A stretch of 64,000 bases of DNA from Opitutia bacterium UBA7876 (GCA_002500665.1 DLRY01000076.1:1-64000); one strand, 5' to 3'; positions 9,301 through 17,654 are shown, counted from the stretch's first letter. Notes: generated from the sequence alone by a model not told the origin. A program made the numbers and translations.

Positions 9301-9723
9301 GGACTGGACGTCCTCTCGTTTGTTGAGAAACTTGTTTCAGACCCATCGGCTCAAGTGCGCCGGGAGTGCGCAATTGCCCTCAGGCATGAGAAAACTCCCC
9401 GGGCGGCCAAGCTCTGGGCCGATTTGGCAACTAGGTACGACGGTAAGGACCGTTGGTATCTGGAAGCCTTGGGCCTCGCTTCGGACTTGAATGCGGATGC
9501 CTGTTTCGAGGCTTGGCTGGCCAAGGTAAGAGGCAAGTGGAATACGCCTGCGGGAAGAGATCTCGTCTGGCGCGTACGAGCAAAGGCCGCACCAGGTTAT
9601 CTGGTCAAGATTCTCAAGGATGAGAAGATTCCCGCAGAGAGTCATCCGCGCTACGTTCGGGCCTTGGATTTTCATTCCGGTCCCGAGAAGGATAAGGCCT
9701 TGGAATCCTTGCTGGACATTTGA
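6322..9723 (+). CDS. ThuA / NPCBM / PVC-type membrane-bound dehydrogenase protein
   Basis: A 1133-residue exported protein. A signal peptide (about 1-24) is followed by a ThuA-like domain (about 25-270, glutamine-amidotransferase-like fold). Next comes an NPCBM/NEW2-type carbohydrate-binding module (about 335-480), then the PVC 'membrane-bound dehydrogenase' beta-propeller (about 515-900) with DxDxD loops such as DTDGDNKAD and DKDGDDKPD. HEAT-like repeats fill about 910-1133. Family members often carry a C-terminal HEAT plus CxxCH heme domain in the same chain; here the chain stops inside the HEAT region and the remainder is in the next gene. The probable role is periplasmic oxidation of sugars or glycans. 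The enzyme activity of this family is not well established. Confidence 0.9.
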   Translation: MIVRKPSPLLSLCLAFLVGLPCLAAKKVVFVAGAKSHGYFSHEHIAGSKLLAKYLDEAKIGLKSVVVTDHGYPKDPSVFDDAVAVVVYCDGGGRHLLNAHLKEFDEIMKRGVGLACLHYGVEVPKGAPGDHFLKWIGGYFETHWSVNPHWTADFKLFPDHPISSGVKPFAINDEWYYHMRFRQNLVGVTPILSALPGPETLKRRDGAHSNNPHVRESVLKRKEAQHVAWAYQRGKDYKDGRGFGFTGGHNHVNWGSNDFRRLVLNAIAWIAKVDVPKQGVRAGTVTVEALQANQDYSPRGWAPEQIEAKLEDFNGKAPNKGASTSPKKDPTKPLFASKVVTAQTPGQSIEVSADLKGAKELHLYVSDSGNGYACDWADWVDPRLVDASGKETKLTSMKWKYASAGWGAVNLNKNARGAPMKVAGKIVQGIGCHANSLISYELPANHKFVRFVAKGALDDGGATQGACGNQSSVQFFVYSQKPKVLSGISVASRSKPAGKRIGDQGDPAHAVDNLDVHEELKATLFASEPMMLSPSAIDVDHRGRVWVCEVTNYRRHKNKREEGDRILILEDTDGDNKADKAKTFYQGRDVDSAHGVSVFGNKIVVAVADRIVVFTDKDGDDKPDSKENLFTGISGAQHDHGIHAVHFGPDGKFYFNFGNTGRQIKDKDGKPIVDMAGNEVNDRRNPYQQGMVFRCNEDGSEFETLGWNFRNNWEVTVDSFGTIWQSDNDDDGNRGVRINYVMEFGNYGYRGEFSGKGWRDKRTNIETEIPLRHWHLNDPGVMPNLLQTGGGSPTGITVYEGTLLPPIFHGQVIHCDAGPSVVRAYPVTKSGAGYDAEIVDILNGASRDKWFRPSDVVTAPDGSIMVADWYDPGVGGHNMRDLERGRLFLVAPEGHKYKSSKVNVSGVDGAISALKSPNEATRYLAWHALHGKGMKAESALRRMFGSSDPIQRSRALWLLGKIEGRAKHYVDLAINDKDPDIRIVGLRLARQSSGLDVLSFVEKLVSDPSAQVRRECAIALRHEKTPRAAKLWADLATRYDGKDRWYLEALGLASDLNADACFEAWLAKVRGKWNTPAGRDLVWRVRAKAAPGYLVKILKDEKIPAESHPRYVRALDFHSGPEKDKALESLLDI

Positions 9724-9799
9724 GTTTTACGGGATTTTGCCCTTGGCTTGCACTTGGGTGCCGAAACATTTTATACACAGGACTGGGATTGTGTTTGTC

Positions 9800-10729
9800 A
9801 TGCTTAAGTTCCTGACATGCTATCTGATGCCGCTTGCCTTCATGGGGATCCTCTTCGCCGAAGAAGTCAGTCCCAAGGATCGATTGATCGTCGAAACCCT
9901 GACCCGGCTCAATCGGTTCGACGTTTCGGGGAATGAAAAGTGGAAGGGAGCAGTGGAAAGATTCGCTCGCTCGCAAAGAGGTGAGGAGGGATATTTTGAG
10001 CTGGTGGAACAATTTTCGGTCGAAGCCGAGTTGCCCGAATTGCTCCGCCTCGTGCAAGAAAATCCCGCCGGAGGCCGTGCAGCCAAGGCCGTTCAAGTTG
10101 TATTCGCCTTGGGAAGGCATGAGAAACTATCCAGCTTGCTTGCCTCAGGACCCGGTAAAAAAGCGGATGCAATCGCCGTACTCATCAGCTTCGTCAAGAC
10201 GCCTAAGGCAGAAAAGTTGCTTGAGAGATACAAGGCCCTCAACGTGCCCTCTTCTAACCCCGGCAAGGGTGCGCCCGCCATTCTGTCCACCCCGGAAGAC
10301 ATCAAGGGTCTTGCCGCCCGGGTCGGAAACGCGGAGGAGGGGAAGGCGGTTTTCCAGAAGTTCTGCTTTGCCTGCCACAAGGCGGGGACCATTGGAATCG
10401 ACTACGGGCCGGGCTTGTCGGAGATAGGAGCGAAGTTACCGAAAAGCGAGCTTATCATTGCCATCGTGAAGCCAAATGCAGGTATTAGTTTCGATTATGA
10501 GGGCTGGACCTTGGAAACCAAGCAAGGTTCTTTTCTTGCCGGTATAATTAGTGAAAGCGAGGAGGAGCTAACGGTTCGAATGGCGGGTGGCGTAAGCCAG
10601 ACAATCCACAAAAAAGACGTTGCCAAGCGAACTAAAATGGAGGCGTCCCTTATGCCTGAGGGGCTGCACCTTGCCATGTCTGAAAAGGAGCTGGTGGACC
10701 TAGTTGAGTTCCTTGCGGGCTTAAAATAG
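9800..10729 (+). CDS. Exported c-type cytochrome / PVC heme-binding domain protein
   Basis: A 309-residue protein that starts at the ATG at 9800, which opens a signal peptide (MLKFLTCYLMPLAFMGILFA). Residues 25-115 continue the HEAT-like repeats that the upstream protein lacks. The heme site CFACH is at residues 189-193, and the C-terminus contains MPEGL followed by DLVEFLAGL, the usual end of PVC heme-binding domains with a probable axial Met. It is 76 bp downstream of the ThuA/PVC-dehydrogenase gene in another frame. It very likely forms a periplasmic electron-transfer partner of that protein. No alternative reading joins the two without two sequence changes. Confidence 0.85.
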   Translation: MLKFLTCYLMPLAFMGILFAEEVSPKDRLIVETLTRLNRFDVSGNEKWKGAVERFARSQRGEEGYFELVEQFSVEAELPELLRLVQENPAGGRAAKAVQVVFALGRHEKLSSLLASGPGKKADAIAVLISFVKTPKAEKLLERYKALNVPSSNPGKGAPAILSTPEDIKGLAARVGNAEEGKAVFQKFCFACHKAGTIGIDYGPGLSEIGAKLPKSELIIAIVKPNAGISFDYEGWTLETKQGSFLAGIISESEEELTVRMAGGVSQTIHKKDVAKRTKMEASLMPEGLHLAMSEKELVDLVEFLAGLK

Positions 10730-10821
10730 GGGAGGCTCCCAGCGAGAAGAAAGTGGTTCATCCGCGGATTGCCCGACCTCGGAACTTTGACGTTTTCCGT
10801 AATTGGCAATAACTTCATGCT

Positions 10822-11304
10822 GTGAAGGCTTTCGGGTTGCTCCCCTTGCATTTTTTTCCGCCCCTGTCGGCGGCGCTCTGTGTCTGCGTCTTCGCATTAA
10901 GTGGAAAGAATGAGCAAACTCCGGGCAATCAGCTTGAGAGTAAGATGCGGACGATCATACTTACCAAGGTCGATTTGCACGACGTTCCCTTTCCGGAAGT
11001 AATCAACTTTCTCCGGGAAGCAGCCCTTAAGCATGACCCCGATAAAGTGGGCGTGAATTTCGTTCTGCTTGCCCGGGAAAAGAATCCACCGAAGATTACC
11101 CTCACTCTTCGTAATCTTTCCCTGGAGGCATGTCTTGTCTTTGTGACGGAAATGAGCGGGTACGAATACGAGGTTAGAGATCAAGCCGTCGTCGTGAGCA
11201 AACGGATCCCTAGGGCCGGCAAACAGCTTTTCAACCCCCGCCTGCATACTGAAATCTATGAATTAAGCGAAGGGATGAAGCGGCGAATGACCGGAAATCG
11301 CTGA
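10822..11304 (+). CDS. Small exported protein with an STN (secretin/TonB N-terminal) domain
   Basis: A 160-residue protein with a GTG start, an N-terminal hydrophobic signal (about residues 10-27) and one recognisable domain at about 42-127. The phrases VDLHDVPFPEVINFL and ITLTLRNLSLEACLVFV, followed by a YEYEVRDQAVVVSK strand, are the beta-alpha-beta pattern of secretin and TonB short N-terminal (STN) domains. No secretin barrel or FecR/anti-sigma partner is adjacent. In Verrucomicrobiota such single STN proteins are usually annotated as hypothetical. A later start (Met42) is possible but would remove the signal. Confidence 0.6.
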   Translation: MKAFGLLPLHFFPPLSAALCVCVFALSGKNEQTPGNQLESKMRTIILTKVDLHDVPFPEVINFLREAALKHDPDKVGVNFVLLAREKNPPKITLTLRNLSLEACLVFVTEMSGYEYEVRDQAVVVSKRIPRAGKQLFNPRLHTEIYELSEGMKRRMTGNR

Positions 11305-11560
11305 AGTTCCCAAACAAGCTTATCGAGTGCATGGAACTCCTCTCATAAGAGGGATAATACCGAGCAAAGCCGACGCTGTCGGAACCTTCTCGATTTTTCT
11401 TTCATTCCTTTTCCATCTTGAGCTCTCAATGCCCTCAAGCCTCAACAATGATAAATTGCTTTTAATCAAAATTTGTTTAGGGTTCGAAAGATCGTATTCT
11501 AACCAGCCAAGACGCGTTCCCCCGCAAGTTTGTCCTCCAATCCAGAAAAAGATCTTAAGC
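11305..11560. other. 256-bp intergenic region before the two-component operon
   Basis: No convincing ORF. It contains two small inverted repeats, CCTCT-CATA-AGAGG near 11338-11351 and CCGAC-GCT-GTCGG at 11370-11382. Neither is followed directly by a T-run, so I do not call a terminator. An AT-rich stretch around 11450-11485 probably contains the promoter of the response-regulator gene, but no clear hexamer pair was found. Confidence 0.4.
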
Positions 11561-12700
11561 ATGAACAACAAAATTCTTTGCGTGGATGACGAAGAATCGA
11601 TCCTCAAGGGGTTCCAGTTGAACTTGAGAAAGGATTTTGAACTGCATCTAGCTTCCAACGGCGTGGAAGGACTGGAAGTCTTCGATAGGGAGGGTGGATT
11701 CGCCTTGGTCCTTTCCGACATGCGAATGCCCGAGATGAATGGCTCGGCCATGCTTTCCGAGATTAAGAAGAGGGATCCCGAGGTCGTTACAATACTTCTT
11801 ACCGGGCACACCGATTTCGAATCCGCCATGTCCGCCGTCAATGAGGGCAGCATCTTTCGAATGCTGTCAAAGCCCTGCCCCCCGGAAACCTTGATTCGGG
11901 TACTGATGGATGGCCTCAATCAACATGACCTGATCATCAGCAAGAGGATCCTCCTCGACCAGACTCTTCGGGGTGCGGTGGATGCCTTGGCTCAATCTCT
12001 TTCCACGGCTAAACCCCTCTTCTTCGGCCGGGCTCAACGGGTTCGGAGAATTGCCAATGAACTGGCTGAGAGAATGGATTTGGAGGATGCTTGGCGGGTG
12101 GATATCGCAAGTATCTTTTCCCAGTTGGCCTATATCTCCTTGCCCGAGTCTGTCAGTGAGGACGTCTATCACAAGAATGAGCTTGCTCCCGAGGTGCGCG
12201 AGTTGGTAAGGCGCCTGCCCGAGGACACTCAGTTGTTGATCGAAAAGATTCCCGGGCTCGAGGAAGTGGGTGAAATCCTTACCAAGACCAGCGTTCAGCA
12301 CCGGTTCGAGGAGGACGACGGTTCCGGAATCCGAAAGGCCGCATCCATTCTCCGGGTCGCTCTTGACTTCGACTACTACGAGGAGCAGGAGCATGACAGG
12401 AGCCTCATCGTCCAGACTTTGAAAAGCAGGAACGACGACTATGATCCCGAGGTAACGGAGTGCTTGTCGCAGTTGTTGGCGGTGGCCGAGCAGAAATACC
12501 AGCTTGAGGAAATACCGGTCCGCAAGCTTGATATCGGGATGCGTTTGGCTCAGGAGCTGAGGTTGGAGGATGGCTTCCTTGTCGCCTCCTGTGGGGCGGA
12601 CGTGGACCGTCATTTGCTCAAGATTATTCGAAACTACATTTCCTGCTATGCCGATAGCCCTTTTCCCAAGAAGATCCAGGTTACCGTTCCAGTCCTCTAG
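11561..12700 (+). CDS. Response regulator with degenerate HD-type output domain
   Basis: A 379-residue protein. Residues 1-120 form a receiver domain: acidic pair D9/D10, phospho-acceptor D53 in LSDMRMPEMNG, T81 in LTGHTD and K104 in SKPC. Residues 140-300 resemble an HDOD/HD-GYP-type helical domain (RAQRVRRIANELAERM...). The position where HD-GYP proteins carry the metal-binding His-Asp reads SQLAYISLPE, so phosphodiesterase activity is doubtful. The ATG at 11561 fits the receiver start exactly; an upstream in-frame extension lacks similarity to anything. It is followed within 25 bp by the histidine kinase. Confidence 0.85.
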   Translation: MNNKILCVDDEESILKGFQLNLRKDFELHLASNGVEGLEVFDREGGFALVLSDMRMPEMNGSAMLSEIKKRDPEVVTILLTGHTDFESAMSAVNEGSIFRMLSKPCPPETLIRVLMDGLNQHDLIISKRILLDQTLRGAVDALAQSLSTAKPLFFGRAQRVRRIANELAERMDLEDAWRVDIASIFSQLAYISLPESVSEDVYHKNELAPEVRELVRRLPEDTQLLIEKIPGLEEVGEILTKTSVQHRFEEDDGSGIRKAASILRVALDFDYYEEQEHDRSLIVQTLKSRNDDYDPEVTECLSQLLAVAEQKYQLEEIPVRKLDIGMRLAQELRLEDGFLVASCGADVDRHLLKIIRNYISCYADSPFPKKIQVTVPVL

Positions 12701-12724
12701 CCTTGTCGGTCGCTTGTCCCGAAG

Positions 12725-14419
12725 TTGAAGGTAAGGACCTACATAGCGCTCCTGTCCGTGGGCTCCCTCCTCGGGGCCTCGCTCTTGATCGGCTTGGGTT
12801 GGTGGGGTTTTGCAAGCCTGTCCTCTGCCACGAGGGAATTGGAGAAGGAAACCCAGCGCACTGGTGAGTTGTCCGTCGAGTACAAGGACGTGGAGGCCTT
12901 TTTATCCACCACCCGAAACATCATGGTGTCCATGGAAGTGTACCCAGAAAACTACGAGGGTCTCTTTGGCGTTACGCGGGACGAACTACGTGAGGCGGAA
13001 ATCCAATTGAACGTCATTGCCTCGAAATACGGCCAAAACTATTCCGAGAAGGAACTCAAGCATCTTGTCGAAGATCTTGCTGAGGTAAAGGGTGCCGTTC
13101 TGAAGTTGGAGGAATTCGCTCAGCAACTCGGTAAACTCAAGGACAACCAGAAACCTCCGGCCGACTTTTGGGGAAAAAGAAACAAGGCGAAATCCCAGTA
13201 TGAGGAGATTCGGGATGAATTGAAGAAGAGCGTTAACAACTTGGAGATCTTATCCGAGCAATTTCGTCAGAAGTCCGAGCAGGAGGTTCTGGCGAAATGG
13301 AAGGATCTCAAGGCGAGGGAAGAGACGAACGGATTTTTTCTGCTACTAGGGGTCCTTTTGTATCTTGGCCTGATCTCCTTTCTTGGCTTCAGCACCTACA
13401 GGAGCTTTGCCAGTCCGATAAGGAGGCTTGAAATGGCGGCGGTGGACTCGATTGACCACAACAAGCCATTCTTGCTGGCCGAATCGGGACCTTATGAGAT
13501 TCGCTCCCTTACCCGCAGGCTCCAGGGGCTGATCATTGGGCTAGAGGAAACGGTAGAGCGGAGGACGGCGGAACTGAAAGAGAGGACCATTCAGCTCCAG
13601 GAAGAAATCCGTCAGAGGATGGAACTCGAGACTCAGCTCGTCCATGCCCAGAAAATGGAGGCCGTCGGGCAATTGGCCTCAGGCATAGCTCACGAGATTA
13701 ATTCGCCATCCCAGTTTGCCAACGACAATATTCTTTTCCTCAAGGACGCGGTGGAGGGATTCATAGCGGAGATCGACCGGGCTGAAAATGCGCCTGATGA
13801 TAAGGAGATGGATTTCCTCAAGGAGAATGCGCCTCAGGCCGTAGAGCAGGCCAAGGAGGGAATCGGTAGAATTACCACCATCGTAAAGTCGATGAAGAAC
13901 TTTGCCTACCGGGATGCAACTTCCGAGAAGAAGCCCAATGACCTCAACCAAGCCATCCGCTCTACCGCAGTGGTGGCGACCAATGAGTGGAAATACCATG
14001 CCGAGCTGGAAATGAACCTCGACGAAACCCTTCCCATGGTTCCTTGCAACATCGGTGAAATCAATCAAGTCGTCCTTAACCTCATCGTGAACGGGGCCCA
14101 CGCCATTCGGGACCGGTTTGAGGACGGCCAGAAGGGAACTTTGATCGTCGCTACCAACCACTACCCTGAGAAGGATTGCGTGGTAATCTCGATAACCGAC
14201 AACGGCGGAGGCATTCCCGAGGACGTGCAGGCGAGAATATTCGAGCCTTTCTTCACCACCAAGGAAGTCGGAGTCGGGACTGGTCAGGGTCTTGCCATTG
14301 CCCACAATGTCGTCGTGAAATCGCATGGTGGTCAAATCTGGTTCGATTCCAAGCCGGGGGAAGGAACGACCTTCTTCATAAGCTTGTTAATGACCCAGCA
14401 TAGCGAGGAAAAGCAATGA
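12725..14419 (+). CDS. Membrane sensor histidine kinase
   Basis: A 564-residue kinase starting with TTG; no ATG or GTG is available near the membrane segment. TM1 is about residues 7-29 and TM2 about 204-222. Between them lies a roughly 175-residue periplasmic, mostly helical sensor. A HAMP-like linker and a coiled coil (about 270-310) lead to the H-box IAHEINSPSQF (His323). The N-box (NLIVNGAHAI), the G1 box (DNGGGIPEDV) and the GVGTGQGLAIA motif are intact. The HEINSP/HEINTP class fits NtrB-like HisKA kinases. The stop overlaps the start of the FGE-fold lipoprotein (ATGA), and the cognate regulator is directly upstream. Confidence 0.92.
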   Translation: MKVRTYIALLSVGSLLGASLLIGLGWWGFASLSSATRELEKETQRTGELSVEYKDVEAFLSTTRNIMVSMEVYPENYEGLFGVTRDELREAEIQLNVIASKYGQNYSEKELKHLVEDLAEVKGAVLKLEEFAQQLGKLKDNQKPPADFWGKRNKAKSQYEEIRDELKKSVNNLEILSEQFRQKSEQEVLAKWKDLKAREETNGFFLLLGVLLYLGLISFLGFSTYRSFASPIRRLEMAAVDSIDHNKPFLLAESGPYEIRSLTRRLQGLIIGLEETVERRTAELKERTIQLQEEIRQRMELETQLVHAQKMEAVGQLASGIAHEINSPSQFANDNILFLKDAVEGFIAEIDRAENAPDDKEMDFLKENAPQAVEQAKEGIGRITTIVKSMKNFAYRDATSEKKPNDLNQAIRSTAVVATNEWKYHAELEMNLDETLPMVPCNIGEINQVVLNLIVNGAHAIRDRFEDGQKGTLIVATNHYPEKDCVVISITDNGGGIPEDVQARIFEPFFTTKEVGVGTGQGLAIAHNVVVKSHGGQIWFDSKPGEGTTFFISLLMTQHSEEKQ

Positions 14420-15573
14420 GGCTATCCCTTCCGCTATACTGGGCACTGACATGTTTAGTACTTGCCGCCTGCAAGGAGATGGAGGAGCAGGTTACCCAGT
14501 CAACCTACGTGCCTTTCCCTCCGGTTGCCGTCCCGGAGTTGTCGCCCAAGGACCTGAAGTTACTCAAGAGGGACGATTTCGTTCGAATTGAGCCCGGACT
14601 CTTCCGGATGGGGAGCCCGGATGACGAGGACGGCCGCATGGCCGATGAAAAGATCCATACGGTTACGATCACCAAGCCCTATTACATCGCAAAATACGAA
14701 GTCACTATCGAACTGTGGAACAAGCTCCTTCCTCCTCTCCTGAAAAGGGATGAGAAGTTTTATCTTACCGAGGAAGTGGAAAGATCGTTTATTCGTTTGC
14801 GGGATATAGAGAAAAAGGCAAAGTCGACTCCAAAGAGCCTGCAGTTGGACCCGACAAAAGGGGAATTTACGATCGAGTCTCTGGAGGAGATTCTTTCCAT
14901 TTTCGAAAAAAGGCTCGCCCAGCAGAAGGCAGACGCCGAAAAGAAGAAAGAAGTCTCCTGGCCTCCCAAGGAAATGGATGCTGCCCTCAAGCAATTCAAG
15001 AAATTCCTGCGTCGCAGGCAAAACCTGCCTATAACTTTCGTCTCCTATCCTCAGGCAAAGTCCTTTTGCTGGCGGCTGACCGAGCTTGCCTGGCGCGAAT
15101 CCTCCATACCGAGGGAAATGATCTACCGCCTACCGACTGAGGCGGAATGGGAATACGCCTGCAGGGCCGGCTTAACCGGCGTTAGCGGTCTCGAGGATGG
15201 ATACCAATTGTCGGGCATTAATGCCAATGTGGACGGCTCGAAAAGGGAGGATATCATCGGCAAGGTGCAGTATTTGATCGCCAAAAAAAAACTTGTCCAC
15301 GGCAACCGCGAAAAGATGATTTATCCCGCTAACGCATGGGGCATATTCGATATGCACGGGAACGTATTCGAATGGTGCCACGATTTTTACGGCCCGTACC
15401 CGGATCAGTCCACTGACCCAACCGGACCTATTCGGGGAAAAAAGAGGGTCCGGAGAGGAGGGAGTTTCGTGAGATCAGCTCATCAAAGCCGCTCCGCCTC
15501 AAGGCATTCGGTCGAACCGTCTTGGCGGGGATCGGAAACCGGGTTTCGTCTTGTCATCGGTTACCCGTTGTAG
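14416..15573 (+). CDS. FGE-sulfatase (SUMF1)-fold lipoprotein with a helical insertion
   Basis: A 385-residue protein with a lipoprotein signal ending in LAAC (Cys19). The formylglycine-generating-enzyme fold is clear: MGSPDDEDGR, the YEVTIELWN region, YRLPTEAEWEYACRAG, GNVFEWCHDFYGPYP and the C-terminal RRGGSF...ETGFRLV. About 100 residues of charged helix (about 95-200) are inserted after the first conserved block. The two active-site cysteines of true FGE after RGGSW are absent (the segment reads VRSAHQSRSAS), so it is likely a structural or ligand-binding member. It overlaps the kinase gene by 4 bp, suggesting it is a periplasmic partner of the sensor. A 9-A run occurs at 15283-15291. Confidence 0.85.
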   Translation: MRLSLPLYWALTCLVLAACKEMEEQVTQSTYVPFPPVAVPELSPKDLKLLKRDDFVRIEPGLFRMGSPDDEDGRMADEKIHTVTITKPYYIAKYEVTIELWNKLLPPLLKRDEKFYLTEEVERSFIRLRDIEKKAKSTPKSLQLDPTKGEFTIESLEEILSIFEKRLAQQKADAEKKKEVSWPPKEMDAALKQFKKFLRRRQNLPITFVSYPQAKSFCWRLTELAWRESSIPREMIYRLPTEAEWEYACRAGLTGVSGLEDGYQLSGINANVDGSKREDIIGKVQYLIAKKKLVHGNREKMIYPANAWGIFDMHGNVFEWCHDFYGPYPDQSTDPTGPIRGKKRVRRGGSFVRSAHQSRSASRHSVEPSWRGSETGFRLVIGYPL

Positions 15574-15591
15574 GCTGAGTGTTCCAATGGG

Positions 15592-16596
15592 TCAGGATTT
15601 CCTGTCCATAAAGGCGGCAAGGGTTTTCCGGACCAGTGAGGAAGGCAGCGCATATACGGTGACCCGGTCGACCCGAGCAATATTAAAGCCGATGCACTCG
15701 CCCTTGAGGTTGAAAAGCGGCCCACCCATGGAATTCTTGGGAAGGGGCAAGTCGTGCTGGATGATCATTGGAAAGTTGTCTTTCCTTTTGGATACGGGAC
15801 CGCTCATCTGGAGGTTGCGGTTAAAGAGATCGAAGGTAACGGAACGGTGTCCGAGTGTTACGTTGAAAGTCTTGGACTCCGACTTGCGGTTGACGTCGAT
15901 CCTTACGACGTCGCCCGGATCGTTGCTCCCCACCAGCTTGACGACTTGGTCCCTGGATTTGACCTTTCTTCCATCGACCCGCACGACAATGTCGCCCGTC
16001 TTCAATCCAGCCTTGTCGGCTGCGGCTTGGGGTACGACTTCGGAAATCCGCACCCCACCCACCGAGTCTCCGTCCGCACCCAGAATGACGCCTATGACCC
16101 CTCCTTCACGGCCGATTTTACGAGGGTTTCCGCTGGCCACGCCGATCCGAATTTCCTCCAGCATGGAAAAGGACGACAGGACCCAGTCACCCGTCCGGGT
16201 TGCATTCTCGTCACCCCATCTGACCACGGGGAAGGAATCATTCTCGGAAATGAGCTGATAGAGAGCCAAGTCGGTTTTCTCGTCTCGTTTCTTGATCTTG
16301 AGACGGTATTTTTTTCCGTCGGAGGTCTGGGCTTCTCTGGCACCGACGCAATCACTTGCCTTGGTCAGGACGAAACCATTGGTATCCACGATTCCTCCCA
16401 AGGCAATAAGCTTGTCGTTGCGCATCAGGCGCACGGTGGTGGAGAGGGCCACGTTCTTGGATATGCCGAATGAATCTTGGGTGGCGGTTCCGTTGAGGCG
16501 GAATTTTTCGTTCAGCAGGGAGGTATCGTTGGCATCCTCTTCTCCCGCGAGCGGATGGAGAAGAAAGGGCAGAAGGAGGAGTATAAAAACCTTCAT
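15592..16596 (-). CDS. HtrA-like pseudoprotease with a PDZ domain inserted into the protease fold
   Basis: A 334-residue exported protein (signal about 1-18). The trypsin-like barrel is recognisable but the triad is not. The His position in VLTKASDC is Ser81, the Asp in KTDLALY is present (D109), and the Ser position before GGPL is Met290 (NSMGGPL). A PDZ domain (about 165-250, with GVRISEVVPQAAADKAGLKTGD) lies before the GGPL segment instead of at the C-terminus. Its start overlaps the stop of the active HtrA gene (ATGA). It is probably a regulator or substrate adaptor of that protease; this is inference. Confidence 0.8.
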   Translation of the reverse strand: MKVFILLLLPFLLHPLAGEEDANDTSLLNEKFRLNGTATQDSFGISKNVALSTTVRLMRNDKLIALGGIVDTNGFVLTKASDCVGAREAQTSDGKKYRLKIKKRDEKTDLALYQLISENDSFPVVRWGDENATRTGDWVLSSFSMLEEIRIGVASGNPRKIGREGGVIGVILGADGDSVGGVRISEVVPQAAADKAGLKTGDIVVRVDGRKVKSRDQVVKLVGSNDPGDVVRIDVNRKSESKTFNVTLGHRSVTFDLFNRNLQMSGPVSKRKDNFPMIIQHDLPLPKNSMGGPLFNLKGECIGFNIARVDRVTVYALPSSLVRKTLAAFMDRKS

Positions 16597-17570
16597 CTTT
16601 GAGAGCGTTTGGGTCGTTCGCCCAGCTTGATTTTGGATGAAAGGGACTTGTCTTCGCGTCGGTATTCCAGCTTGATTTCCATCCCCGGTTTCTTGGACCC
16701 GATGAGAATAATAAGCTCCTCGGTGGTCTCTATCCTTTCGCCGTCGATCGAGACAATCAAGTCATCGCTTTTCAGGCCGGCTGTCTTGGCGGGAGTACTG
16801 TCGAGGGCCTCGGTTACGAAGATGCCCTCCTCCCGCTCCTCGCAGGCCACCCCCAAAAAGCCTCCCTTGCTCAACTGCTCCATGGTAAAGAGCTTGCCAT
16901 CCTTAAAGAAGTCCCAGTTGGCCCGAAAAGATTCGATGGGGACGTGGTAATTCTCATCGGGCTCCTTGGAAATACGGCTGTGAATCCCGATCACGCGACC
17001 TTCGAAATCGAAAAGAGGTCCACCCGAGTCCCCGCCGAGAAGCCGGCTGTCCGTTCGCATGGTTTCTTCCTTCTTGGCTATGACCCTTCCGATGCGAATG
17101 ACGATGCCACGCTCCTTATCGAACCCTCCTGGGTGCCCGAGACCAAAGCACCAGTCTCCTATCGAAGCGCTTCCCCGGGGAGCCATTTCCACAAAGGGCC
17201 AAGAGCCTGATTTTGTGATCTTGAGCATCCCTCCATCGGAGATCTCCGAGCCCCCTAGGCTAACGGCCGGAAGTCTTTTCCCGTTGGGCAGACGCACACT
17301 CATAGTTTTCCCGCTGGACCCGATGACGTGGGCGGCGGTCAGAACTAGACCGTCCTTGGAGACGATAATTCCGCTTCCGGCCCCGCCGTTGGATTCAATG
17401 GAAACGAGAGCTTTACGAACCTTTGGAAGCAGGGACTGCATGCGCTCCTGAATTTCGAGTAAGTCGTCTGGCCCGCGGGGAACCTTCCGATTCCAAGCTG
17501 AAACCTCTTCCTTGGCTTGAAGGTAAACGTATGGGAACAAAGCTAGAATGATGGCGGGTGCTAAACGCAT
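16593..17570 (-). CDS. Periplasmic HtrA/Deg-type serine protease with C-terminal PDZ domain
   Basis: I choose the start at 17570, which opens a signal peptide (MRLAPAIILALFPYVYLQA); an in-frame ATG 42 bp upstream would place 14 extra residues before it. The 325-residue protein has a complete triad: His81 in LTAAHVIG, a probable Asp112 in SEISDGG, and Ser182 in GGDSGGPL. A single PDZ domain occupies about 235-320 (GLKSDDLIVSIDG). This is shorter than the two-PDZ DegP and similar to DegS-type layouts. It is probably co-transcribed with the pseudoprotease and the upstream binding-protein gene, and probably acts in envelope protein quality control. Confidence 0.88.
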   Translation of the reverse strand: MRLAPAIILALFPYVYLQAKEEVSAWNRKVPRGPDDLLEIQERMQSLLPKVRKALVSIESNGGAGSGIIVSKDGLVLTAAHVIGSSGKTMSVRLPNGKRLPAVSLGGSEISDGGMLKITKSGSWPFVEMAPRGSASIGDWCFGLGHPGGFDKERGIVIRIGRVIAKKEETMRTDSRLLGGDSGGPLFDFEGRVIGIHSRISKEPDENYHVPIESFRANWDFFKDGKLFTMEQLSKGGFLGVACEEREEGIFVTEALDSTPAKTAGLKSDDLIVSIDGERIETTEELIILIGSKKPGMEIKLEYRREDKSLSSKIKLGERPKRSQR

Positions 17571-17654
17571 AGGTCCAATGAAATCCTTCTGTGCTGAAAC
17601 CGCAAACCGCATTTGAAGAAATTTCGAGTAAATTTTCGGCCTGCAGACTGCACC

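Noticed and set aside
9620..9799. Upstream extension of the cytochrome gene overlapping the PVC-dehydrogenase gene
   Set aside because: The extension is out-of-frame shadow of the upstream gene; the signal peptide begins at 9800.
11370..11382. CCGAC-GCT-GTCGG hairpin considered as a terminator
   Set aside because: The stem is only 5 bp and no T-run follows directly.
15283..15291. Nine-A run in the FGE-fold gene as a slippage site
   Set aside because: Lys-coding A-runs of this length are common, and nothing suggests an alternative product.
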